A stretch of DNA of 12,209 nucleotides from Candidatus Fermentithermobacillaceae bacterium UBA3951. GTDB lineage: Bacteria > Bacillota > Sulfobacillia > Fermentithermobacillales > Fermentithermobacillaceae. A program made the position numbers and the translations under genes. Positions 6,954-12,209 of this stretch are shown here, piece by piece. The DNA lies in contig DGDN01000067.1 of assembly GCA_002385465.1 (NCBI GenBank), positions 2,822 to 15,030 on the forward strand. The letters run 5' to 3'. The stretch's first letter is position 1. Each line of letters starts with the position of its first letter. The notes below the pieces were generated by a model that was not told where the DNA came from, ran no database searches, and was given only the letters and a program-made list of their open reading frames with translations.

Positions 6954-6971
6954 GTGCACATTTCTGTGCAC
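6954..6971 (-). promoter_or_regulatory. 18-bp palindromic operator candidate at the aminotransferase promoter
   Basis: GTGCACA (6954-6960), TTTC, TGTGCAC (6965-6971) is a perfect 7-bp inverted repeat with a 4-base centre. On the minus strand a possible promoter precedes it: TTGTCC (7007-7002), 18 bases, TAAGAT (6983-6978), each 4 of 6 to consensus. The palindrome begins 6 bases after the -10, so it would cover the start of transcription, a classic repressor position. The palindrome is certain; the promoter and its control are inference. Confidence 0.55.
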
Positions 6972-7073
6972 GTGGTTATCTTACACCGACCCAAGCCGCC
7001 CGGACAATAGGGAATCGGCCGGACCTCTTGGTTCGTGTAACCTTCTACATTATGTCAACATACCTTAGGGTGA

Positions 7074-7107
7074 GGCGCGGCGCCTTCCCTCCCCCAGGCG
7101 GCGCGCC
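7074..7107 (+). promoter_or_regulatory. GC-rich hairpin in the MATE leader region
   Basis: GGCGCGGCGCCT (7074-7085) pairs with AGGCGGCGCGCC (7096-7107) around a pyrimidine loop, with a single G-G mismatch in a 12-bp stem. No T-run follows on either strand, so it is not a standard terminator. It lies 90-125 bases upstream of the MATE gene and could be leader structure. I do not recognise a known riboswitch around it. Confidence 0.3.
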
Positions 7108-7184
7108 GGCTAATTAGGGACCCTATTCCAGCACACCCCATCTGGTCGCCTACCGGCAGTTGATATAGAATCGAGATATTGTGT

Positions 7185-7201
7185 AGGAGGAGATACCCAT
7201 A
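7185..7201 (+). promoter_or_regulatory. Strong Shine-Dalgarno site facing a non-standard ATA start codon
   Basis: AGGAGGAG (7185-7192) is followed 6 bases later by ATA (7199-7201), in frame with the MATE gene. An in-frame TAG (7184-7186) overlaps the site and rules out an earlier start. The first canonical in-frame start is TTG at 7232, 33 bases further on, with no ribosome-binding site in front of it. Use of ATA is inference, and a one-base variant or error of ATG would look the same. Confidence 0.5.
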
Positions 7202-7231
7202 TCAAACCTCACGGCTTCATACGATGAACCT

Positions 7232-8611
7232 TTGACCCCGGAACCGTCCGGCAGGGAAATCCGGAGGACCATCGCCAATCTTGTCTGGCCGGCAACCGTC
7301 GAAAGCGTGCTCCAAATGGGTGTCGGTTTGGTCAATACGGGAATGGTCGGGCATCTTTCGGCGACTGCCATCGGCGCCGTCGGACTTACCAACCGGGCGA
7401 CCATGGTTGCTTGGGCACTGTTTCAGGCGGTATCCACCGGCGCTACCGTGCTTGTGGCTCAGTCCATAGGTTCGGGCAGGCGCGATAGGGCGAAGACGGT
7501 GGCGTCTCAAGCTCTACTCTTCGGCACATCCAGCGTGGTAACCCTTGCACTCGTGTTCGCCATCTTCGGTTCAAAGGTGCTTTCCATATTCAAACCGGAT
7601 CCCGCGCTCCTCTCAACGGCCACCGCCTACCTCCGGATCGTGGTCCTCGGAATGCCTGCGGTGGGCATCATGACGGCTTCGGGGGCATCCATGCGTGGAG
7701 CGGGAAATACCAGGACTCCAATGGTCATAGCTGTCTTTGTGAACCTCATCAACCTGGCTGGAAACAGCGTCCTAATCTACGGAAGGCTGGGGTTCCCGGC
7801 TCTGGGGATCACCGGTTCGGCTATCTCGACGGTCACTGCCCAGTGGATAGGGGCCCTTCTCGCGCTTTTCGCGGTCATGGGCAAGAACTCACCTTTAGGG
7901 CTCGTCTGGCGCGGGCCGTGGAGGTTCTCAAAGCCCGAACTCAAAGAGATGCTCGGGATCGGCCTTCCGGCCACCGGAGAATCGTTGTTTTGGCAGGCAG
8001 CAGCCATCATCTTGACCCTTTTCATAACCGGGTTCGGGACGGAAGCTCTGGCGGCACACCAGCTTGGGCTCCAGGCGGAATCCATCTCATATATGCCGAC
8101 GGCAGGTTTCGGGATCGCCGCCACTGCCCTGGTCGGGCAGGCTATTGGCGCAAGAAACACCCGCCTCGCTAAGAGAGTAACCCGGGAGCTCGGGATGCTT
8201 GTGAGCCTGATTACCGCTTTCACGGCAGGTCTTCTCATACTCCTTCCCAAACAAATCCTCAGTCTTCTAACCAACGACCCTGAGGTAATCGCTTTGGGAG
8301 CGATATACTTGAGGCTCATGGGCACAGCCCAGATACCGCAGCAGCTCGGGGGAGTGTTCACCGGCGCCCTCAGGGGGAGCGGCGACACGAGGACGCCCAT
8401 GTACATCGCTGCGCTTGGTCTTTGGTGCGTGAGGCTCCCGCTTGCCTATACACTTGCGTTCCCTCTCAAGATGGGGATAGCCGGGGTGTGGACAGGGATG
8501 ACCGTGGACCTCTTCGTAAGGTTCACGCTTACGGCGCTTAGGTATCGCAGGATCCCGTGGGTAAGCGGCGAAACTCTAAGGACTCAAAGGGTCGCGCCTG
8601 GGTTCGATTGA
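7232..8611 (+). CDS. MATE family efflux transporter
   Basis: MATE proteins export organic cations, drugs or metabolites across the cytoplasmic membrane using a sodium or proton gradient. The 459-residue product has the expected length and twelve hydrophobic segments. It also shows the two-fold internal symmetry of the family: an IGAVGLTNRATMVAWALFQAVSTGATVLVAQSIGSGRRDRA block in the first half is echoed by PTAGFGIAATALVGQAIGARNTRLAKR in the second. MRGAGNTRTPM is likewise echoed by LRGSGDTRTPM. The N-terminal GREIRRTIANLVWPATVESVLQ is typical. The substrate cannot be predicted. The TTG start at 7232 is the first canonical codon. The good ribosome-binding site instead points to ATA at 7199, which would add 11 residues and still give a normal tail. 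The lysE-like gene follows after about 48 bases on the same strand, so the two are probably co-transcribed. Confidence 0.92.
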   Translation: MTPEPSGREIRRTIANLVWPATVESVLQMGVGLVNTGMVGHLSATAIGAVGLTNRATMVAWALFQAVSTGATVLVAQSIGSGRRDRAKTVASQALLFGTSSVVTLALVFAIFGSKVLSIFKPDPALLSTATAYLRIVVLGMPAVGIMTASGASMRGAGNTRTPMVIAVFVNLINLAGNSVLIYGRLGFPALGITGSAISTVTAQWIGALLALFAVMGKNSPLGLVWRGPWRFSKPELKEMLGIGLPATGESLFWQAAAIILTLFITGFGTEALAAHQLGLQAESISYMPTAGFGIAATALVGQAIGARNTRLAKRVTRELGMLVSLITAFTAGLLILLPKQILSLLTNDPEVIALGAIYLRLMGTAQIPQQLGGVFTGALRGSGDTRTPMYIAALGLWCVRLPLAYTLAFPLKMGIAGVWTGMTVDLFVRFTLTALRYRRIPWVSGETLRTQRVAPGFD

Positions 8612-8659
8612 TGTAGCGCGAGACCAGGAAGGGCACTTAGCGGGAGGGAGTTGTTTCCA

Positions 8660-9322
8660 GTGGGTATCCTTGGCCTTATCTCAACCGCGTTTCTGGTGGG
8701 CCTCTCGGGCGCCATGGGGCCGGGGAGCCTCTTGGTGGTCGTGGTCACTGACACGGTAAGGCGCGGCTTCTGGGCAGGTCCTGCGGCAATAGCGGGCCAC
8801 GCGGCAGTGGAGATCGCCATGGTATCACTTCTTGGCGTGGGCCTTGGGAAGGTTTTGGCCTATGAGCAGGTGCTGGGAGCCGTTGGTTTGCTCGGAGGAG
8901 CCATGCTCTTCTACTTCGGTTACGGCACGGTAAAGACGGCAAGGACGGCCACGCTGTCCCTCCCCGCGAACGAGACGGACGCAAGGAAGCCCGAAGCGCC
9001 GGGCGGCCGGGGCCTAATCAGTACTGCAGTCGCGGGTATGGCGGCCAGCATCTCCAATCCCTATTGGATAATCTGGTGGGCTACCGTCGGGGCGGCCTAT
9101 GTAGCGACCTCTGCATCATACGGCCCAATTGGGCCCGCGGCCTTCTTCGCCGGGCACATTGCGGCCGACCTCGCGTGGTACTCCCTGGTTTCACTGGCCA
9201 TCGCGACGGGTACCCGCTTCTTCAACGACAAGGTCTACCGCGGGATCCTGTTTGTGTGCGGGATGTTCTTGTTCCTCTTCGGCGCCTATTTCCTGAAGCT
9301 CGGAATCGAGAGCTTCTTGTGA
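8660..9322 (+). CDS. LysE/RhtB-family amino acid exporter
   Basis: This family exports amino acids such as lysine, homoserine or threonine. The 220-residue product has about six hydrophobic segments and a family-like N-terminus, FLVGLSGAMGPGSLLVVVVTDTVRRGFWAG, where the G-x-PG-S/P-LL pattern is characteristic. It also has an ASISNPYWIIWWATVG block matching the conserved N-P-x-x-x-x-W segment at the start of the second half. A hydrophilic loop (about 100-117) divides the halves. GTG at 8660 was preferred; TTG at 8651 lies only about 3 bases after the GGAGG and would add three residues. It follows the MATE gene in the same direction and ends convergently with gerW, with a shared hairpin between. 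Its substrate is unknown. Co-location with an aminotransferase and a peptidase fits export of surplus amino acids, but this is inference. Confidence 0.88.
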   Translation: MGILGLISTAFLVGLSGAMGPGSLLVVVVTDTVRRGFWAGPAAIAGHAAVEIAMVSLLGVGLGKVLAYEQVLGAVGLLGGAMLFYFGYGTVKTARTATLSLPANETDARKPEAPGGRGLISTAVAGMAASISNPYWIIWWATVGAAYVATSASYGPIGPAAFFAGHIAADLAWYSLVSLAIATGTRFFNDKVYRGILFVCGMFLFLFGAYFLKLGIESFL

Positions 9323-9332
9323 GACAGGAAAA

Positions 9333-9353
9333 GGCCTGCCGTCCAGGCAGGCC
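9333..9353 (-). terminator. Rho-independent terminator of the sigma-to-gerW operon
   Basis: GGCCTGCC (9333-9340), loop GTCCA and GGCAGGCC (9346-9353) form a perfect 8-bp stem. On the minus strand it is followed by TTTTCCTGTC, a fair U-tract, and lies about 30 bases after the gerW stop. It starts 10 bases after the lysE-like stop on the other strand, where no T-run follows. It may still help block read-through between the convergent genes. Confidence 0.8.
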
Positions 9354-9383
9354 CCTGATGGTCGTCACCTCGCCCGCTTGCCC

Positions 9384-9755
9384 TCACTCAGCCTTGGCTT
9401 CTTCCCCTTCTTTCTTGACCTTGCCGACCTTGATCTTCGAAAGCGCTTCCGGCAGCATAGCGGCGATCTTCTCGATGACTCCCTTTCCGCCCAAGGGGAA
9501 TACCTGGACGTCAGACCCTTTCACCGCTATCACGGCAATAGGCCTCAGTGAAGCCCCTGCGCCCGAGCCTCCGCCAGTCCCGGATTGCTCGTTCTGCTTG
9601 CCCTCTCCCCCTCCGGACCCGTAGCCGAAGGACGCGGTCTGGACCGGAACAAGGGTGACGTCGCCGATGACAATGGGCTCGCCGATGCATGTCTTGGTAG
9701 AGATGAACTTCTCCAAACTGGATACCGTAATCCCCAGCATCTCCTGTAGGTCCAC
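9384..9755 (-). CDS. gerW: GerW (YtfJ) family sporulation/germination protein
   Basis: GerW family proteins occur in endospore formers; in Bacillus subtilis YtfJ/GerW is made in the developing spore and affects germination. The 123-residue product shows the family pattern: LQEMLGITVSSLEKF, then GEPIVIGDVTLVPVQTASFGYG (beta strands), a Gly/Ser-rich flexible loop (about 52-76), and LRPIAVIAVKGSDVQVFPL followed by an amphipathic helix IEKIAAMLPEALSKI. The C-terminus is charged (Lys/Glu). GTG at 9755 was chosen because AAGGAGGT lies about 8 bases upstream. The TTG at 9776 would place that site inside the gene and add seven residues. It is the last gene of the operon, 31 bases after the DUF2953 gene. 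The ytfI-ytfJ pairing is conserved in spore formers and supports the call. Confidence 0.88.
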   Translation of the reverse strand: MDLQEMLGITVSSLEKFISTKTCIGEPIVIGDVTLVPVQTASFGYGSGGGEGKQNEQSGTGGGSGAGASLRPIAVIAVKGSDVQVFPLGGKGVIEKIAAMLPEALSKIKVGKVKKEGEEAKAE

Positions 9756-9786
9756 TTGGAAAACCTCCTTTTTCAACCTCTCTTGT

Positions 9787-10752
9787 CTACCCGGATGTAT
9801 GCGCTCCGAGTACCGGCGCTTTTCTGGACTCCCCCGCGCGTTTCTTGCGCCATAGCGGTCTTATCTCGCGCGCAAGGAGGAATCTCCCAACTATGTATGC
9901 CACCTGAACGGGCAAGAACCGTGTTTCGCCCTCCACTCTGGCGAGCATCACAGAGTCGACAAAATCGGGTTCAAACGCGAGCCACGTCTGACGAGTCATC
10001 CCGGACCACGTCACGAAGGCCGCATAGGCCATGCCGGTCACGCCCGGGTCGCCGAAGCCGCACTCGGCATGGACGCGCCCCCTGAGCCGCAAGGCTTTGA
10101 CCAGCCTCCTGACCGTCCGGAAGACCATCCCCCTTATCTCGGGGCTGAGCCATCGTCGTGTCTCTTCGACTCTCAGCGTCAGCGCCGGGCTCCTCTTCCT
10201 TCGTCGGCCCTCGTGTCTCGCCGTTGCACTGGAGAACCACCGGGACCTGAGAGACCTCAGGGACTTCAGGAAGCCGGCCTTCCGTTGGCGCTTCACGGAA
10301 TGAGGGGCCTCGACGGCGACCGCCTCCCGCCCTTCTGACGAAGCGGGCTTCGAGCCGGCTCTCTCGCCGGGACCGATCTTGGAGACCGGTACGCCCGCGA
10401 GAAGGATTCTCAGAGGTCCATCCGTGTGGTACTCGACGCCCAAGGACCCTCCGAGGACCGTAACCCGCGACATTCCGGCCGGCATGATTGTGATGATGGC
10501 GTCCTGGATGCCTCCGAACGCAGCCTCTCCGGAATCAACCTCCCCGGACCCGGTCTCCCCAAACTCAGTCGCTTCGGACCCGGTCTCTCCAAACTCCTCC
10601 AGGGCGTCCAAGTCTCCCTCCACCCTGCACTCTCCCCGAACAGTGACTCTCACTGGAAGCACCGTCGAGAGAAGGGCCAGGAGTACGAGCCCGGCAAGCA
10701 CCGAAAGGAGTACCTTGGCCGCCACAAGGAGAACCGCTGCAAGGAGAGCCAT
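9787..10752 (-). CDS. DUF2953 (YtfI-like) membrane-anchored protein
   Basis: The function of DUF2953 is unknown, but it often neighbours gerW/ytfJ in spore formers. The 321-residue product starts with one long hydrophobic segment (about 1-32). A predicted beta-rich part follows (VRVTVRGECRVEG, then AIITIMPAGMSRVTVLGGSLGVEYH). Next come a basic linker (about 140-195, many R/K) and the diagnostic C-terminal DUF2953 segment: LRGRVHAECGFGDPGVTGMAYAAF, FEPDFVDSVMLARVEGETRF, ending in an amphipathic helix. The acidic stretch at 52-81 contains an in-frame duplication in which EFGETGS occurs twice, ten residues apart. The ATG at 10752 overlaps the anti-sigma stop by one base (TGATG), so the genes are translationally coupled, with GAGGTGGG upstream. 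A topology with most of the protein on one side of the membrane is inferred. Confidence 0.82.
   Translation of the reverse strand: MALLAAVLLVAAKVLLSVLAGLVLLALLSTVLPVRVTVRGECRVEGDLDALEEFGETGSEATEFGETGSGEVDSGEAAFGGIQDAIITIMPAGMSRVTVLGGSLGVEYHTDGPLRILLAGVPVSKIGPGERAGSKPASSEGREAVAVEAPHSVKRQRKAGFLKSLRSLRSRWFSSATARHEGRRRKRSPALTLRVEETRRWLSPEIRGMVFRTVRRLVKALRLRGRVHAECGFGDPGVTGMAYAAFVTWSGMTRQTWLAFEPDFVDSVMLARVEGETRFLPVQVAYIVGRFLLAREIRPLWRKKRAGESRKAPVLGAHTSG
10545..10596. repeat. 30-bp in-frame direct duplication inside the DUF2953 gene
   Basis: CGGACCCGGTCTCCCCAAAC from 10545 recurs from 10575 with one base changed, a period of 30 bases. This adds a ten-residue repeat to the acidic linker (EFGETGS twice). 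A third, poorer copy (SGEAAFGG) follows in the protein. The in-frame length suggests slippage tolerated by a flexible region. Confidence 0.8.
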
Positions 10753-11246
10753 CAGAATCCCACCTCTAGCCTCATTAGGGTAGGTCTTAGGACGGCGCCT
10801 ATCCCTCGTGCCAAGGTCCTGCCCGCGGCTCCTCCCGCCCTCACGGCCAGGCGAGCCACCCTGGACGTCTTCGTGAACAGGGGACGGGCTGCCGCTATCC
10901 CTTTGACGACCACCTTTCGCGTAGCCCGGGCTACCCCTATGGCCTCCCGGAGTACAACCTTCCGGAGCTCAAAGGGCTGTACTGAAATGACGCCTTCCCA
11001 TCTCATCTGACCGAGCACCAGCGCCTCACGGGGCTTTAAGTCCGCCACGTCCTCCTCGAGGGCAAACTCGGAAATCCGGAATGCTACGTCTATCGCGTCC
11101 ATTTCCTTACGCATTCTGGCCACTTCCGCGAGACACCGCTCACAGGAACTCAAGTGCCTGAGCATTTCCAACTCCCGGTCAGGCGAAAGCTCAGAGTCGA
11201 GGAACTCATAAAGCGTTTCTTCACCGGGACACGCATTCATTGCCAC
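10752..11246 (-). CDS. Zinc-finger (zf-HC2/ZAS) anti-sigma factor, soluble form with basic tail
   Basis: ZAS proteins bind and hold an ECF sigma factor through a small zinc-binding helical domain. The 164-residue product has the signature near its start: LYEFLDSELSPDRELEMLRHLSSCERCLAEV, with H31-x3-C35-x2-C38, plus an upstream C6 that may complete the site. An acidic middle (about 48-75) precedes a long Arg/Lys/Ala/Val-rich tail (about 95-164: FELRKVVLREAIGVARATRK, then PLFTKTSRVARLAVRAGG). No clear membrane segment is present, unlike many anti-sigma factors, so it may be soluble or peripherally bound by the basic helices. GTG at 11246 is preferred with AGGTG 6 bases upstream; ATG at 11240 is possible. 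The gene follows the sigma factor by 22 bases, the standard sigma/anti-sigma order, and its stop overlaps the DUF2953 start. Confidence 0.85.
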   Translation of the reverse strand: MAMNACPGEETLYEFLDSELSPDRELEMLRHLSSCERCLAEVARMRKEMDAIDVAFRISEFALEEDVADLKPREALVLGQMRWEGVISVQPFELRKVVLREAIGVARATRKVVVKGIAAARPLFTKTSRVARLAVRAGGAAGRTLARGIGAVLRPTLMRLEVGF

Positions 11247-11268
11247 GAGTCACACCTGCCTCCGCCGG

Positions 11269-11853
11269 TCACTTCCTGTAGTCTCCGATCGCCCTGGCGA
11301 GAGCTTTGCGGGCTCGAAACAAGTTGGTCTTCACGGTACCCAGGGGCCAGCCCGTCTCCTCGCAGATCTCCTCATACGAAAGGCCTTCCTGGTGGAAGAG
11401 GACCAAGGCCATCCTCTGCTCGACGCTCAACGCCTCCATCGCTCTTTGCAGCATGTCGCGGATTTCTCCGAGCTCCACCTGTCCGGCGGGTCCGTCCTGA
11501 CTGGTCCCCGCGGCGCTCAGCGAGCCGGCGTCGAGAGGGTCCAGATGGCCGGCCCAGGCCGCAACCTCCTCTCGGATGCGGGCCATCCGTCTCCTCCGGT
11601 GATTCAGGCAGACGTTCAGCGTCACTCGCCTCACCCACGGCTTGAGCGGGCAGCCGGGTCGAACCGTCTTGATCCCTCGGAAAATTGCCAGATAGCTCTC
11701 CTGGCAAAGGTCCAGGACCTCTTCACGGCTCTCCGCCATCCGGTAGCAGAGCGAGTATATGTATCCCCGGAACATATCGAAGAACTGCCGAAACCCTTCC
11801 TCTTCGCCTTCTTGGCATTTCCTAAGGAGAAGGGCTTCACTTATGTCTGCCAT
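11269..11853 (-). CDS. ECF-type (sigma-70 family) RNA polymerase sigma factor
   Basis: Group 4 sigma factors direct RNA polymerase to a special promoter set. The 194-residue product has region 2 at about 20-90: EGFRQFFDMFRGYIYSLCYR, EEVLDLCQESYLAIFRGI, then PWVRRVTLNVCLNHRRRRMA. A variable linker spans about 91-125. Region 4 at about 126-190 contains LSVEQRMALVLFHQEGLSYE and EICEETGWPLGTVKTNLFRA, a helix-turn-helix for the -35 element. Region 3 and the long N-terminus of the primary sigma factor are absent, as expected for this group. The ATG at 11853 has GGGGAG about 6 bases upstream. It is the first gene of a four-gene operon with its anti-sigma factor, the DUF2953 gene and gerW. An ECF-like promoter lies 35 bases upstream, which fits autoregulation. 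The inducing signal is unknown. Confidence 0.94.
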   Translation of the reverse strand: MADISEALLLRKCQEGEEEGFRQFFDMFRGYIYSLCYRMAESREEVLDLCQESYLAIFRGIKTVRPGCPLKPWVRRVTLNVCLNHRRRRMARIREEVAAWAGHLDPLDAGSLSAAGTSQDGPAGQVELGEIRDMLQRAMEALSVEQRMALVLFHQEGLSYEEICEETGWPLGTVKTNLFRARKALARAIGDYRK

Positions 11854-11887
11854 CCGCTTCTCCCCGTCTGTCCCTTCAGTAACCTAG

Positions 11888-11913
11888 TACACCGCTGAGA
11901 GGAAAAGGTTTCA
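11888..11913 (-). promoter_or_regulatory. ECF-type promoter, probably autoregulatory
   Basis: On the minus strand TGAAAC (11913-11908) is followed by exactly 16 bases and then TGTA (11891-11888). The Bacillus SigW-type ECF consensus is TGAAAC-N16-CGTA, so the -35 is perfect, the spacer exact and the -10 is 3 of 4. Transcription would start around 11880, giving a leader of roughly 25-30 bases before the sigma factor ATG. That this sigma factor itself recognises the site is inference from the common habit of ECF genes. Confidence 0.68.
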
Positions 11914-11981
11914 CGGGCGACCGGAAAATCCTTACTTCCCGGACGGGTAACACCAAAGAGCCGGTCAAGCCATGGGGAGTC

Positions 11982-12209
11982 CTAGCGCCCGAGCACTCCG
12001 GAAAGCTCCTTGAAGAGGACGGGAAGCCCATCGACGAGCCTTTCGAATTCCTCGAGACGGAAGAACTCGTTGGGCCCGTGGACGTTCTCATCCGGGCTGG
12101 AGGTTGCAAAGAATACCAAGTAGGTCCCTAGAATGTCCAGGAACGTCCTTGCGACGGGCAAAGTCCCTCCCAGCCTGACCGTAACCGGTTCCCTCCCGTA
12201 AAGCCCTTT
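11982..12209 (-). CDS. M20-family metallopeptidase, C-terminal fragment (runs off the window)
   Basis: Only the last 75 residues are present; the start lies beyond the right edge. M20 peptidases are two-zinc dipeptidases or deacylases. The visible part matches the end of the catalytic domain: GREPVTVRLGGTLPVARTFL, then SSPDENVHGPNEFFRLEEFE. The His of NVHGPNE is the conserved zinc-ligand position and the following Asn-Glu-x-Phe is a family signature. The protein ends KELSGVLGR with TAG at 11984-11982. A gap of 128 bases separates it from the sigma factor gene on the same strand. No strong terminator is visible there, so some read-through into the sigma operon is possible. Another peptidase gene in the window fits a peptide-using organism. 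Confidence 0.85.
   Translation of the reverse strand, partial: KGLYGREPVTVRLGGTLPVARTFLDILGTYLVFFATSSPDENVHGPNEFFRLEEFERLVDGLPVLFKELSGVLGR

Larger units (their letters stand above)
6835..7231. other. Divergent promoter region between aminotransferase and MATE genes
   Basis: No gene is seen. From left to right it holds the aminotransferase ribosome-binding site and leader, an 18-bp palindrome (6954-6971), and a possible minus-strand promoter (6978-7007). It then has a short palindrome TATGT-CA-ACATA at 7051-7062, a GC-rich hairpin at 7074-7107, a small palindrome TAGGGACCCTA at 7115-7125, and the MATE ribosome-binding site at 7185-7192. A TATAGAAT (7163-7170) could be a plus-strand -10, but no matching -35 is evident. 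Confidence 0.6.

Noticed and set aside
7777..8406. Long minus-strand open frame opposite the MATE gene
   Set aside because: It is a shadow: the plus strand encodes a complete twelve-span MATE protein in this interval.
9333..9353. Fully bidirectional terminator for both lysE and gerW
   Set aside because: The stem is shared, but only the minus-strand side is followed by a T-run, so it is assigned to the gerW operon.
11914..11981. Terminator after the M20 peptidase gene
   Set aside because: CCGGGAA and TTTCCGG (minus strand) can form a short stem with one G-T pair, but no U-tract follows, so it was not listed.

Overview
The window is GC-rich chromosomal DNA from what looks like an endospore-forming, probably anaerobic and possibly thermophilic member of the Bacillota (Firmicutes). 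The evidence is a GerW (YtfJ)-family sporulation gene next to a DUF2953 (YtfI-like) gene, strong AGGAGG-type Shine-Dalgarno sites, frequent GTG/TTG starts, and amino-acid/peptide metabolism genes. The species cannot be named from the sequence. No rRNA, tRNA, insertion sequence, phage gene or CRISPR array was found.

Left part (1-2180, all minus strand): a two-gene operon encodes a secreted/membrane TPM (YgcG-like) protein with a zinc ribbon, then LemA, and ends at a 10-bp-stem terminator. Upstream lies a small RNase HI-family gene. Region 2181-2673 is a 493-base gap with two unrelated repeat arrays. One is a degenerate array of about 31.6-bp units, and the other is seven evenly spaced TGTCTT (minus strand AAGACA) hexamers. 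A rho-independent terminator lies between them.

Middle part (2674-9322): a large M14-type zinc carboxypeptidase and a class III PLP aminotransferase are read on the minus strand. A MATE exporter and a LysE-family exporter form a divergent plus-strand pair. Together they suggest peptide/amino-acid breakdown, amino-group transfer and export of products, but this link is only inferred. The divergent gap holds a perfect 18-bp palindrome placed at the presumed start of aminotransferase transcription.

Right part (9323-12209, minus strand): a tight operon runs ECF sigma factor, zinc-finger anti-sigma factor, DUF2953 protein, GerW. It starts at a good ECF-type promoter (TGAAAC-N16-TGTA), so the sigma factor probably drives its own operon, and it ends in a terminator hairpin facing lysE. 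The window ends inside the C-terminus of an M20-family peptidase.

The observations most worth checking are the two repeat arrays at 2181-2673, the ECF sigma/anti-sigma module tied to the ytfI-gerW sporulation pair, and two genes (TPM protein and MATE exporter). In these two genes a strong ribosome-binding site is followed at ideal spacing by a non-standard ATC or ATA codon instead of ATG/GTG/TTG.
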